Below, in pieces: positions 50,954 to 59,371 of a stretch of DNA of 64,000 nucleotides. The position numbers and the translations under genes are program-made. Source of the stretch: an uncultured Bacteroidales bacterium (lineage in GTDB: Bacteria; Bacteroidota; Bacteroidia; Bacteroidales; Paludibacteraceae); assembly GCA_934692905.1 (NCBI GenBank), contig CAKUUM010000006.1:1-64000 (forward strand). Reading direction: 5' to 3'. The notes under the pieces were generated by a model. It ran no database searches and was not told the DNA's origin. It saw only the letters and a program-made list of their open reading frames with translations. Position 1 is the stretch's first letter. Each line of letters opens with the position of its first letter.

Positions 50954-53950
50954 CTATTTGCGGATAATGCGCCCCTGCAGGTCGTAGGTCTCTCCCCCGC
51001 GAATGAGGTATATTTGTCCGTCAATCAGCACTTTGCGTGTGGCGGACGGCGAGACATTGTCGCGGATTTCCTGGAGACCAGTGGCTGCCCCGTTCTCAAC
51101 TTTCACGGGGATAGGCAGATTATGCACAATGGCGTACCAATTGAGGTCGCTCGGAATAAACATAACATACGCCGTATAATCGCCTTCCGTGCTGATAGCC
51201 AGATAGTTGTCACTGTTGTCTTCCCAGATGAACATACCGTCCACGTCGGCACTACCGGTGGTTAGTACGGACTCGCTGAACGACTGGCCGATACGGATGT
51301 TGGAGGCGACTGGGAGTGCGGTTATCTCGGGAGTTACCGCCATAATCGTGATGTCTTGAGCAAGAGTTGCCTCCTCATACATTTCGGACTCCTCTGCTAT
51401 GGCAGTCAGGGTTATGGTTCCGTATTTGATTATCAGCAGTTTACCATTTTCGACATAGGCAGTGGTGGAGTCAGAACTGATAATATGTACAGGCGTCTGT
51501 GCCGCCGCCTCAATACGAACTTCTGCCGTGGTCTCAACAGTTGTCGGACAAGATAACCATGTGATAGACTGTGTGCTTTTACCGGTAGTGGCATTGAGGG
51601 CTACTGCGGTTTGTTGGTAGGGCGTGTAGATAGTGAGTGTGGCTTCGGCGGTCTCCATCTCGGTGGAGGAGTAAGTTACGACCACATTGGCAGAACCTGC
51701 ACTCCCATTGGTAGAGATCACAGTCTTATCTATAGAGAATTTCGGGTTGCTGCAAGCAAGACGTATTTCATCAGCGCAACTACTCCATGTGAGGGTAAAG
51801 TTTGCGGTTGTTTGTACGCCTATCTCACTAGTGGGTAAAGTGATAGTTGTTGCAGATGGTGTGATGTGTTGACGGCGGCTGATTCTTACATTCTTGACAT
51901 AACGTGACAACGTACCTGCATTCTTAAACCGTATGCCTTGAACCTCTGCCGCCAAATCATACGAGAACGGTTTATATGAATCACTACTCAGACTACCGGT
52001 GCCGATACTTTGTATTTTTGTCCAGTTGCCATTGATATATGCTTCAATTTCCATATTGCCGGTACTCCAGAACTGCATTTTCGCATCGAAAGTCAGTTGT
52101 GCAGCAGCATTCGTATCCGCCCATGTTATTTCACCTTTTGCACTATTGAATGGTACATCAAACTCGTCAGAGTTATTGACTATATCACATCCCCCTTGCA
52201 AAGGCGCTACGGTGACAGTGATTGTGGTATCTGCGGCGAGGAACTTGCGGTCTTCGGGTTGAGATACAATCCATGTGGCAGTACCTTCGTGGTAGGAAGC
52301 GGTAATAATCTGTTGCTCAGCATTGTAAGTAGCAATGTCTTCGCCCAAGTTTTGGGTGATAGAGATGGGGCTGGTCTCAATGTCCGTGTTGTCGGATGTG
52401 ACGTTGATATTTACGGTCTCGTCATACGACAAGGTCTTGTTATAACTGGTTTCGTTGCCAAAAGCCCATACAATCGTGTTGGCGTATTTGGTAACGGTTA
52501 CGGATTTCGTTGCGCTGAGGGCTTTCCACTTGTAGTTCTCGGCTTGCGCTATTGTGATGTCTGCCGTACCTGCACCTGCTGCCACCAACTTGTCGCCGTT
52601 GATTTTGAGCACGGTCTCGTTGGAGGAAATAATTGTTACCGCAACCTCGCCATTAGAGGCGGTGTAGAGGTTTGTGAAGGCAATTTCATCATCCACCTTG
52701 TACTCTGCGGCAAGGTCGTTGGTGAGTGTGGCGGTGTTCTTGGTGATGTGAAAAGTGAACGTGCGTGATGCACTGAAGATAGTCTCTGTCTCGGGTTGGG
52801 TGAGAGTCAGCATAGCATTCTCAGTTGCGCCCATGGCTGTCACAGTGATTATGCCCTCACCTAAGATAATAGAGAGGTAGTCTGTGTTGTACTCGGACTG
52901 CAGTGCCCCGCTAATGTTCTCGATGTTTATGGTGATACTCTCACCAACTTTCAGATTTGCTTCCGTCTGTTCGGGGACGTTGTTGAGCCAGAATGTGGGA
53001 GTCGCCTTGTCGTTGACGGTAAACTGTTTGGTGATGCTCTCGGCAGCAGCAAAGGTGCAGTCGCCTGCCTGTGAGGCAGTGATGACGGCAGTACCTACTT
53101 TGTTGGCGGTCAATGTATTGCCGTTTACGGATATGACTTGGGGGTCAGACGATGTATAGGTAACACCCAATCCTGAAGTGGCAGTGGCACTTATGTTGAG
53201 TGTGTTGCCAAGCGTCATATTTGGGTCAATGGGTTCGTTATCCCATGTGAGTGTTTGTCCGTTCAATACGCCCTCACCAGTAAGGCTAATCACTATGTCA
53301 CTCAAGCCATTGTCGCTATGCAGGGTGAGTATGGCAGCGCGTGTGCCGTTACACGTTGGCGCGAAAGTTACTGTAATATCCTGCGTGCCTTCGCTTACGG
53401 AATTGACTACGGGTGTGGTGGACGATATAGAGAAGTCGCTTGCATTGTCGCCTGATATATTGGCTGTTATCTTTCCTGCGTGGGCGTGCGTGATAGTAAT
53501 GGACTGTAGTGCCGACTGTCCCACCTTTGTTGCTTCGTATGCCATAGTGGACTTGTCGGCGGTCATACGGGCAAAGATGGCGTAGTAAGTCTTTTCTGTA
53601 TAAGAACCCCACCATGCAGTGCCGGCAGAAATGCCCACGGAACTATTTGACGTTCCTGAATTTTGTGACGTAGTCTCCACCCACCCCTTGAATACATAGT
53701 TAGGCTGTACTTGATAGAAGCGGTAGAATGTAAATGTCGTATTGCCTGTTTTGTTTTCTTCTTGTGTGGATTCATCTTGTGTTTTGTCGTACGTTGTTGG
53801 AGCACTATTACTCTTACTTACATACACATACCCGCCATTAGCAGGTTCTGATTTGACAATAGCCTTGGCTCCACGCCACGCCCACATATTACCACTTCCT
53901 GCAACGAGTAGGATGGTGGAGATAAACATAAAACGAGTAAAATTCTTCAT
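50954..53950 (-). CDS. Large secreted protein with Ig-like repeats and a C-terminal anchoring motif
   Basis: A 998-residue exported protein of unknown function. Signal peptide to NMWA. An N-terminal beta region (SEPANGGYVYVSKSNS, a Gly-Tyr-type domain) is followed by several Ig-like domains. Some resemble Big_2 (TYTSSDPQVISVNGNTLTAN, about 260) and others ASPM-SPD-2-Hydin/choice-of-anchor types (VNSVSEGTQDITVTFAPTC, about 190). A galactose-binding-like region lies near 590-690 (FDAKMQFWSTGNMEIEAYIN). The last 25 residues, RKVLIDGQIYLIRGGETYDL and QGRIIRK, are a short C-terminal motif found in many gut Bacteroidales exported proteins. It is probably surface-displayed; no catalytic motif is seen. 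Promoter at 54137-54169. Confidence 0.82.
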   Translation of the reverse strand: MKNFTRFMFISTILLVAGSGNMWAWRGAKAIVKSEPANGGYVYVSKSNSAPTTYDKTQDESTQEENKTGNTTFTFYRFYQVQPNYVFKGWVETTSQNSGTSNSSVGISAGTAWWGSYTEKTYYAIFARMTADKSTMAYEATKVGQSALQSITITHAHAGKITANISGDNASDFSISSTTPVVNSVSEGTQDITVTFAPTCNGTRAAILTLHSDNGLSDIVISLTGEGVLNGQTLTWDNEPIDPNMTLGNTLNISATATSGLGVTYTSSDPQVISVNGNTLTANKVGTAVITASQAGDCTFAAAESITKQFTVNDKATPTFWLNNVPEQTEANLKVGESITINIENISGALQSEYNTDYLSIILGEGIITVTAMGATENAMLTLTQPETETIFSASRTFTFHITKNTATLTNDLAAEYKVDDEIAFTNLYTASNGEVAVTIISSNETVLKINGDKLVAAGAGTADITIAQAENYKWKALSATKSVTVTKYANTIVWAFGNETSYNKTLSYDETVNINVTSDNTDIETSPISITQNLGEDIATYNAEQQIITASYHEGTATWIVSQPEDRKFLAADTTITVTVAPLQGGCDIVNNSDEFDVPFNSAKGEITWADTNAAAQLTFDAKMQFWSTGNMEIEAYINGNWTKIQSIGTGSLSSDSYKPFSYDLAAEVQGIRFKNAGTLSRYVKNVRISRRQHITPSATTITLPTSEIGVQTTANFTLTWSSCADEIRLACSNPKFSIDKTVISTNGSAGSANVVVTYSSTEMETAEATLTIYTPYQQTAVALNATTGKSTQSITWLSCPTTVETTAEVRIEAAAQTPVHIISSDSTTAYVENGKLLIIKYGTITLTAIAEESEMYEEATLAQDITIMAVTPEITALPVASNIRIGQSFSESVLTTGSADVDGMFIWEDNSDNYLAISTEGDYTAYVMFIPSDLNWYAIVHNLPIPVKVENGAATGLQEIRDNVSPSATRKVLIDGQIYLIRGGETYDLQGRIIRK

Positions 53951-54130
53951 ACTTGCAATTGTTTTTATGTACCTTATTATATAATTATCATGTTGCGGTT
54001 GTGGCTTCTGCGCTGGCAGATAAACCTAATGGTCGGATAAATTTTCTCATTATGAGATTGTGTTACGGACAGTATGTAATTGCCTGTTATTAAGGTAAAA
54101 TGCATAAATAATGCCCCTATTCGACCGAAA
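53951..54130 (-). promoter_or_regulatory. Long 5' leader of the Ig-like repeat protein gene
   Basis: The predicted start site near 54130 leaves a leader of about 180 nt. It is AT-rich, with one clear arm pair near 54045-54075, and matches no riboswitch that I recognise. Beyond it, 54221-54254 holds a direct repeat of AAAACGTCAC. Confidence 0.35.
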
Positions 54131-54136
54131 AACCCT

Positions 54137-54169
54137 GCAAATTTAATGCAATTCCATAATCCGTGCAAA
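54137..54169 (-). promoter_or_regulatory. Promoter of the Ig-like repeat protein gene
   Basis: Minus-strand -7 TAAATTTGC (54137-54145) and -33 TTTG (54166-54169), 20 nt apart. Confidence 0.65.
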
Positions 54170-54329
54170 TTTTTATCTCCAAACAATGAATAATAATAAC
54201 CACAGGCAATATTTTCATAAAAAAACGTCACTTTTTCTTCCTCAAAACGTCACACTTTGCGTCTCAAATGAGCGTAATGCCCTCTAATATATTCTGGACA
54301 TGTGTGGCGTTGGAAATTTGTGTGTTTGC

Positions 54330-54361
54330 TTGTGCGAATCAATTATTTGTAGTATCTTTGC
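54330..54361 (+). promoter_or_regulatory. Promoter of tRNA-Leu
   Basis: -33 TTG (54330-54332) and -7 TATCTTTGC (54353-54361), 20 nt apart, ending 9 bp before the tRNA. Confidence 0.8.
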
Positions 54362-54370
54362 AGGCAAATA

Positions 54371-54452
54371 GCGGCATTGGCGGAATTGGTAGACGCGCCA
54401 GACTTAGGATCTGGTTCTTTACGGAGTGAAGGTTCGAGTCCTTTATGCCGCA
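54371..54452 (+). tRNA. tRNA-Leu (anticodon UAG)
   Basis: Acceptor GCGGCAT pairs with ATGCCGC, discriminator A at 54452, CCA not encoded. The anticodon stem CCAGA/TCTGG holds loop CTTAGGA with anticodon TAG at 54405-54407, reading CUA. A long variable arm typical of class II tRNAs and T-loop GGTTCGAGTCC are present. Confidence 0.97.
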
Positions 54453-54459
54453 CACGGGG

Positions 54460-54480
54460 TCGGGACAGCAAGAGTCCCGA
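54460..54480 (+). terminator. Hairpin after tRNA-Leu
   Basis: Perfect 7-bp stem TCGGGAC/GTCCCGA with a 7-base loop, 8 bp past the tRNA. No strong T tract. Confidence 0.6.
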
Positions 54481-54489
54481 TTGCTGTAA

Positions 54490-54640
54490 GAAAGAGGTTG
54501 GATATTAGAGATTTAGAGGTTGGATATTAGAGTTGAGGGAAGTTGATAGTTGAGTGTTTAGAGTTTAGTGCAGTTGAAAGTGGAGAGTTGATAGTTGAAA
54601 GAAGTGGAGAGTTTGGAAGTTGTGAGATATGTATAAACCT
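54490..54640 (+). repeat. Degenerate tandem repeat, GAGGTTGGATATTAGA / AGTTGATAGTTGA units
   Basis: Two exact GAGGTTGGATATTAGAG units, then drifting AGTTGATAGTTGA and GTGGAGAGTT words. G/A/T-rich on the plus strand with almost no C. It is non-coding and reaches almost to the lipoprotein start codon. Confidence 0.7.
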
Positions 54641-54653
54641 AATAGAAGAAATT

Positions 54654-55193
54654 ATGAATAAAGTACGCAAGGCACCACTCTTGTGCATGATGGCGTTTGT
54701 AGCATGCGCCATGACAGGCTGTTTGGACAATGTGAAGTCGGACTACACGCCACGTATCTTGATGTCGTCAATATACGTCAATCCATACTACGTGAATGAT
54801 ACACTGCATGCACGTGATACTTTAGACGTCCGCTATGACGAGAAAGGCAAAAAGTTTCTGTCGGACACCATGCAGTTGGGTGACACTGTGATGTTCGGTG
54901 TGGCATTTGATGCTGTAGGTAACAACCTTGTATCCAGCCGTGTCGGTTGGGATACAACGTCAGTCCGTGCATGGTTTGGCATAAACGCGAGCATCAAGAG
55001 TGCATTGTCGGACACGACGACCATCAACAGCGGCTATCTGCAGTACAATCCGGGGTATAACGTAGCCTCCTACCCTGTATATCTGGTGCCGCAGAAAGCA
55101 GGTTCCCATGCCATAGAGATGACAGTGGAGACAGACTCCAAGTATTCGCCGGCGTCCACGTCATTCGAATTGATAGTGGCAGAGAGGAAATAA
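54654..55193 (+). CDS. Small lipoprotein, unknown function, paired with a radical SAM enzyme
   Basis: Not a family that I can name. The 179-residue product has signal MMAFVACAMTGC with lipidated Cys23. The mature part is beta-rich: SIYVNPYYVNDTLHARDTLD, MQLGDTVMFGVAFDAVGNN, and an Ig-like C-terminal strand set ending SKYSPASTSFELIVAERK. The start at 54654 gives the correct signal; the upstream frame only reads repeat sequence. It is followed within 26 bp by the radical SAM gene, so the two may be cotranscribed. A functional link is only inferred from position. Confidence 0.75.
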   Translation: MNKVRKAPLLCMMAFVACAMTGCLDNVKSDYTPRILMSSIYVNPYYVNDTLHARDTLDVRYDEKGKKFLSDTMQLGDTVMFGVAFDAVGNNLVSSRVGWDTTSVRAWFGINASIKSALSDTTTINSGYLQYNPGYNVASYPVYLVPQKAGSHAIEMTVETDSKYSPASTSFELIVAERK

Positions 55194-55219
55194 CCCGTAA
55201 CTTGCAGTTGACAGTTACC

Positions 55220-56128
55220 ATGTTTCGTCGGTATTTATACTTGGCACAATGGTTTGTACGTGCCCGTTTTCTAGGGCGCAAGGCTCCCCTGCAGACGGTG
55301 TTGTTTATCACGGACAAATGCAATCTCCGTTGCAAGCACTGCTCGGTGTATGGCAGTGCGGGCTACAGGCAACGCGCTTTTGCCGACATTCTGTCAGATA
55401 TGCAATATGCCTACGAACAGGGTTCCCGCTTCATAGATATTGAAGGCGGAGAGCCCACGCTGTGGAAGGAGAACAATCTGACTATCAATGACATTATCGA
55501 TGCCGCCAAGCGTATAGGTTTTTTCTCAATCACGGTAACCACCAATGCTCAGCAGGACTTCTCGTGGATTCATCCCCACTCTATATGGGTGTCGATGGAC
55601 GGCACAGGCAAATACCACGACAGCATACGTGGCGAAGGGACTTTTGCGCGCTTGGAGGAGAATATACGTCGCTCAGGGCAAAAGCATATCTGCGTGAATA
55701 TGGTGGTGAACACGCTCAACTGCGAGTCGCTGGATGCCGCTATGGAATACGTGAAGGACAACCCCGCGATAGAGCAGATAAGTATCAATTTCCATACTCC
55801 CTACCCCGGCACTGAGTACCTGATGTTGCCTCCTGAGCAGAAGGCGCAAATCATAGACCGCGTCATTGCGTACAAGCGTCGGGGATACCCGATTATGAAC
55901 AGTTATTCGGGGCTCAAAAAGATGAAACTCAATGCCTTGGGGAAGATACAATTGGGCAAAGAGTGTTTCGTTACCGATTTCATATATCCGGACGGCAAAC
56001 GGAGTCTGTGTTTGGGATATGGCACCGACCAATGCCGTGAATGCGGCTTCTGCATGGCAGGGGAGATGGCATCGGTCTTCCATTTCTGCCCCGACACACT
56101 CCTGAGCGGGTTCAAACTGAGGATGTGA
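55220..56128 (+). CDS. Radical SAM protein with a C-terminal Cys cluster
   Basis: The 302-residue enzyme has the CxxxCxxC motif in FITDKCNLRCKHCSVYGS, which binds the SAM-activating [4Fe-4S] cluster. The SAM-contacting IDIEGGEPTLWKE and barrel strands VTTNAQ and WVSMDGTGKYHDSIRG follow. A second Cys set near the C-terminus (SLCLGYGTDQCRECGFCMAG, then FHFC) may hold an auxiliary cluster, as in SPASM or twitch proteins. The first ATG is at 55220 (MFRRYLYLAQWF); an in-frame TTG lies six codons upstream. The substrate is unknown, and no precursor peptide gene is obvious nearby. Confidence 0.88.
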   Translation: MFRRYLYLAQWFVRARFLGRKAPLQTVLFITDKCNLRCKHCSVYGSAGYRQRAFADILSDMQYAYEQGSRFIDIEGGEPTLWKENNLTINDIIDAAKRIGFFSITVTTNAQQDFSWIHPHSIWVSMDGTGKYHDSIRGEGTFARLEENIRRSGQKHICVNMVVNTLNCESLDAAMEYVKDNPAIEQISINFHTPYPGTEYLMLPPEQKAQIIDRVIAYKRRGYPIMNSYSGLKKMKLNALGKIQLGKECFVTDFIYPDGKRSLCLGYGTDQCRECGFCMAGEMASVFHFCPDTLLSGFKLRM

Positions 56129-56130
56129 GG

Positions 56131-56187
56131 GAGTAGAGGTTAGAGAGTAGGGATTAGAGATTAGAGAGTAGAGGTTAGAGAGTAGGA
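56131..56187. repeat. Degenerate tandem repeat, GAGTAGAGGTTAGA units
   Basis: Four to five units of GAGTAGAGGTTAGA / GAGTAGGGATTAGA in the 85-bp spacer between two convergent genes. Confidence 0.8.
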
Positions 56188-56212
56188 AAACAAGGGGTAG
56201 GCATTTCATTCA

Positions 56213-57364
56213 TCATTGATAATTCTTCATAGTTATCCTGAATGTGGTACCGACCCCTATCTGTGACTGACGGACAAAGAGTTTGCCATGATGAAAGTCC
56301 TGTATGATACGCCTGCTCAGGCTGAGCCCCAAGCCCCAACCGCGTTTCTTGGTCGTATACCCCGGTCGGAAGATAGTGTTGAACTTGCGCCGCTCTATGC
56401 CTTTGCCTGTATCGGTGACATCAATATGCAGCCTGTTGTTGTCGGACAGGAGGGTGATGGTGATGTGTCCCACGCCCTCCATAGAGTCAATGGCATTCTT
56501 GCAGAGGTTCTCAATGACCCATTCAAACAGAGGAGGACAGAGCATAGCCTTGGCATGGTCTGCGTGGCTGGCATTCAGGGTATATTCGACCTTGGAGGAG
56601 GTTCGGGCTTGCATATAGTCGATGGCATGGCGGATGACGGGCAGCACCTCGGCGGGGGCTAACTCAGGTTGCGAGCCGACCTTGGAAAAGCGCTCTGCAA
56701 TGGTCTGTAGACGATGTATATCCTCATCCATCTGCGGTAGCAGGGGGTCGTCGGGATAACGTGCCTTGAGCAGTTCGTTCCACGCATTGAGTGAGGATAT
56801 GGGCGTGCCCAGTTGGTGAGCCGTTTCCTTGCTAAGCCCCACCCACAGGCTGTTCTGTTCGCTGCGTTGCGCAATGACAAGGGTGATAACGGCAATGGCA
56901 ATAAAAGCCAAGATAACCGAGAACTGAATGAACGGGAAATAATAGAGGTTGTGTAGCAGATTGGAATCTTCGAAGTAGATGTACTGGACGATATCGTCGG
57001 AGATATGTACTTCAAGAGGCTGCTGTGTTTCGCGAAGGTGCGCAATCTTGTTGCGATAGAATTCATCCACATTACGCTTCGGCTCCTTCACATTGCGCGA
57101 AAGAAGGAGATTGTAATCGGCATCCACCATATAGACGGGGATAGTGGTGTTGCCCTCCATGATTTGGAGCAGGAAATCAATGTTATCGTCTTCGTCAGCA
57201 AGGATAAACTGGCGTGTAGCCTCTGCCCAAAGTTCTATCTTCTTGTGCTCTTCCTCGGCGAGTTGGCGGGCTATGTAGTTGGTATATAGCACACTCACCA
57301 CCACAATGATGAGTATCAGTGTCAAGACGATAACGCTGATATGATTCAAACTGAGACGCTTCAT
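56213..57364 (-). CDS. Sensor histidine kinase
   Basis: A 383-residue membrane kinase. Two helices (VIVLTLILIIVVVSVLYTNY and FIQFSVILAFIAIAVITLVI) flank a periplasmic sensor of about 110 residues. The H box is GLSKETAHQLGTPISSL with His183. HATPase_c has VIENLCKNAIDSMEG (N box), DTGKGI (G1), and GWGLGLSLSRRI (G2). No response regulator gene is adjacent, so its partner is elsewhere. The H box with KETAHQLGTPISSL is typical of a common Bacteroidota orphan kinase group. The promoter at 57434-57466 overlaps the rplS terminator. Confidence 0.92.
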   Translation of the reverse strand: MKRLSLNHISVIVLTLILIIVVVSVLYTNYIARQLAEEEHKKIELWAEATRQFILADEDDNIDFLLQIMEGNTTIPVYMVDADYNLLLSRNVKEPKRNVDEFYRNKIAHLRETQQPLEVHISDDIVQYIYFEDSNLLHNLYYFPFIQFSVILAFIAIAVITLVIAQRSEQNSLWVGLSKETAHQLGTPISSLNAWNELLKARYPDDPLLPQMDEDIHRLQTIAERFSKVGSQPELAPAEVLPVIRHAIDYMQARTSSKVEYTLNASHADHAKAMLCPPLFEWVIENLCKNAIDSMEGVGHITITLLSDNNRLHIDVTDTGKGIERRKFNTIFRPGYTTKKRGWGLGLSLSRRIIQDFHHGKLFVRQSQIGVGTTFRITMKNYQ

Positions 57365-57369
57365 ATAAG

Positions 57370-57431
57370 GTATGTACGATTTACGAATTTACGATGTACG
57401 ATTTATTTGGTCATTTACCGTTGTGTACGAT
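57370..57431. repeat. Degenerate TACGATTT repeat in the histidine kinase leader
   Basis: GTACGATTTACGAATTTACG, then ATGTACGATTT and GTGTACGATTTGC. The last unit merges into the -7 element region. Confidence 0.65.
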
Positions 57432-57433
57432 TT

Positions 57434-57466
57434 GCAAAGGTACAACAAAAAAACCACTTCCGCAAA
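57434..57466 (-). promoter_or_regulatory. Promoter of the histidine kinase gene, overlapping the rplS terminator
   Basis: Minus-strand -7 TACCTTTGC (57434-57442) and -33 TTTG (57463-57466), 20 nt apart. The -33 TTTG is the loop of the rplS terminator hairpin. Confidence 0.8.
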
Positions 57467-57478
57467 CGGAAATGGTTT
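57444..57478 (-). terminator. Rho-independent terminator of rplS
   Basis: AAACCA and TTCCG (57451-57462) pair with CGGAA and TGGTTT (57467-57478), one mismatch, loop of 4. Followed on the minus strand by a run of seven T. Confidence 0.88.
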
Positions 57479-57559
57479 GATTAACTATGAATGAAGAACG
57501 GCGGGCTTGCAGCAACGCGAGGCGCGTCACATCCATAAGCCCCGATTCATCATTGGTAA

Positions 57560-57913
57560 TTACTTCACACGGCGCTCCGGAATACGAGCCTTCTTACCGG
57601 TGAGGTTACGCAGATAATAGAGTTTAGCACGGCGAACCTTACCATACTTGTTGATGGTAATCTTCTCAATAAAGGGGCTGTCCATAGGGAAGATACGCTC
57701 AACGCCCACATTACCTGACATCTTGCGAACCGTGAAGCGCTTCTTGTCCTCGCTGCCGTGGATGGCAATCACGTCGCCACGGAACTCCTGGATACGCTCC
57801 TTGTTACCCTCTTTGATACGATAGGCAACCGTAATCTGGTCACCCGCCTGGAATGCAGGAAACTCCTTCTTCTCACCTGCAAATGCCTGTTCGGCAATCT
57901 TCATTAAATCCAT
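57560..57913 (-). CDS. rplS: 50S ribosomal protein L19
   Basis: The 117-residue product starts MDLMKIAEQAFAGEKKEFPA. It carries the L19 core FQAGDQITVAYRIKEGNKER, QEFRGDVIAIHG, VERIFPMDSPFIEKI and GKVRRAKLYYLRNLTGKKAR. L19 sits at the 30S-50S interface. The upstream frame is open for 13 more codons, but the family start is at 57913. A promoter is at 58011-58042 and the leader of about 90 nt contains potential hairpins. It is transcribed alone, not with trmD or rimM. Confidence 0.96.
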   Translation of the reverse strand: MDLMKIAEQAFAGEKKEFPAFQAGDQITVAYRIKEGNKERIQEFRGDVIAIHGSEDKKRFTVRKMSGNVGVERIFPMDSPFIEKITINKYGKVRRAKLYYLRNLTGKKARIPERRVK

Positions 57914-58010
57914 TTCTTTTGCTTTTAATGGGTTACCGACCATAGTATGCACTACTGTTCGGGCATTACAGCCCTAATCGATCGCCAGAGACTATTAGTC
58001 GAAATCGGCT

Positions 58011-58042
58011 GCAAAGGTACTACTATTTTCTGAGGTGTGCAA
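58011..58042 (-). promoter_or_regulatory. Promoter of rplS
   Basis: Minus-strand -7 TACCTTTGC (58011-58019) and -33 TTG (58040-58042), 20 nt apart. Confidence 0.8.
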
Positions 58043-58096
58043 CACAAAATTGCAAAATTCCGTTATTGCCGTTCCGTGCAGGTTCCGCTACGCCAT

Positions 58097-59371
58097 TCAG
58101 AGGTATGGAAGGACCTTTTCCATGTGGTTGGAGTGGGAGCCTTTGAGGAGAACGTGACGGTTGCACAAAGGATGGGCTTTCAAGTAATCACATAAGTCTT
58201 CGATTGTGGTGAAGACGGGGTATGGGGAGGTGGTGGTGCGGTATTCGTCACCAACCAAAAAGACCATGTCCGCCTTGCGCTCCGCCAACATGTTGACGAT
58301 GTTCTGGTGCTCCAAATGCGAGTAGTCGCCCAACTCACGCATCGCCCCAAGGATATACGTGTCGCCCGTGAAAGCATTGATGGCTGCCTGCATGGATGTG
58401 GGGTTGGCATTGTAAGCGTCCACGATAAGGTGGTTGTGCGCAGTCTCCATGGATTGGGAGCGTCCGTTGCTGGGAACGTAAGCGCGTATCGCCGACAAGC
58501 CTTGCTCACGGGATACGCCAAAGTACTCGCCGACACATAGTGCGGCTGAGATGTTCTCCGCGTTGTAGTTGCCAACAAGATGGGTGCCGGTGGGCATAAC
58601 TCCTGTTTGATATAGAAGACCCCCTCCGGCTCCCCCCTCAAGGGGGGAGAGACAATTAGCATCGCGTTGGGCGGCGGCGTACATCTGAGATAGGTAGGGG
58701 TTGTCGGTGTTGCGGAAGATGTAACCGTGATGGGTGAGGAGGTAGTCGTAGAGTTCGCGCTTGGTGCGCTGTACGCCCTCGAAAGAACCAAAGCCCTGCA
58801 AGTGGGCGTGTCCGACATTGGTGATGAGTCCGTAGTTCGGTTCGGCGACATTCACCAGTTCCGTTATGTCGCCCGGGTGCGAAGCCCCCATCTCCACAAT
58901 CGCCATCTGATGCGCACGGGTAATGCTCAACAAGGTGAGCGGTACGCCAATGGAATTGTTGAGGTTGCCCTGCGTGTAGTAGATGTTGTACTTGGTAGAA
59001 AGGACGGCAGCCAATAACTCCTTGGTGGTCGTCTTGCCATTAGTGCCCGTGATGCCGATGATGGGCAGACCCAGGGCGCGGCGCCATGACAAAGCAAGAG
59101 ACTGGAGAGCACGGACTCCCCCCGACCCCCTCAGGGAGGGGGGGAGCAGATAGGCACGGGCTTCGCCGTAGTCCTTGATTAGTTGGTTGTAGACTTCTTC
59201 GTTTGTGACGATAGCCATTGAGGCACCTTTGTCGAGGGCTTGGGCGGCAAAGCGGTTGCCGTCGAAGTTGTCCCCACAAAGCGCAAAGAACACGCAACCT
59301 GCGGGCAGGTTGCGTGTGTCGGTACTCACACAAAGCGAGTCCTTATTTTTTATTAGGAAGTTCCAATCCAT
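58097..59371 (-). CDS. murF: UDP-N-acetylmuramoyl-tripeptide--D-alanyl-D-alanine ligase, with two repeat-encoded insertions
   Basis: MurF adds D-Ala-D-Ala to complete the peptidoglycan precursor. The 424-residue product has FALCGDNFDGNRFAAQAL (UDP binding), IIGITGTNGKTTTKELLAAV (P-loop), NLNNSIGVPLTLLSI, VEMGASHPGDI and DAYNANPTSM. The ATG at 59371 is preceded by AAGAAGG; the frame opens a few codons earlier with TTG. It overlaps the MFS gene by 29 bases. Two short stretches, LLPPSLRGSGG (about 75-86) and LSPLEGGAGGGLLY (about 238-251), are encoded by the same GC-rich palindromic element. They break otherwise normal family sequence and probably sit in loops. Confidence 0.93.
   Translation of the reverse strand: MDWNFLIKNKDSLCVSTDTRNLPAGCVFFALCGDNFDGNRFAAQALDKGASMAIVTNEEVYNQLIKDYGEARAYLLPPSLRGSGGVRALQSLALSWRRALGLPIIGITGTNGKTTTKELLAAVLSTKYNIYYTQGNLNNSIGVPLTLLSITRAHQMAIVEMGASHPGDITELVNVAEPNYGLITNVGHAHLQGFGSFEGVQRTKRELYDYLLTHHGYIFRNTDNPYLSQMYAAAQRDANCLSPLEGGAGGGLLYQTGVMPTGTHLVGNYNAENISAALCVGEYFGVSREQGLSAIRAYVPSNGRSQSMETAHNHLIVDAYNANPTSMQAAINAFTGDTYILGAMRELGDYSHLEHQNIVNMLAERKADMVFLVGDEYRTTTSPYPVFTTIEDLCDYLKAHPLCNRHVLLKGSHSNHMEKVLPYL
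58618..58652 (+). repeat. GC-rich palindromic element inside murF, copy 1
   Basis: TCCCCCC-TCAA-GGGGGGA (58631-58648) preceded by GACCCCCTCCGGC. It adds codons in frame. The sister element is at 59114-59148. Confidence 0.8.
59114..59148 (+). repeat. GC-rich palindromic element inside murF, copy 2
   Basis: GACTCCCCCCGACCCCCTCA then GGGAGGGGGGGAG. Same layout and orientation as 58618-58652 and also in frame. Confidence 0.8.

Noticed and set aside
54543..54653. N-terminal extension of the small lipoprotein
   Set aside because: The upstream codons come from tandem repeat sequence, and the lipoprotein signal begins at the ATG at 54654.
54490..56187. CRISPR array in the repeat-rich spacers
   Set aside because: The units are directly adjacent and degenerate, with no unique spacers and no cas genes nearby.
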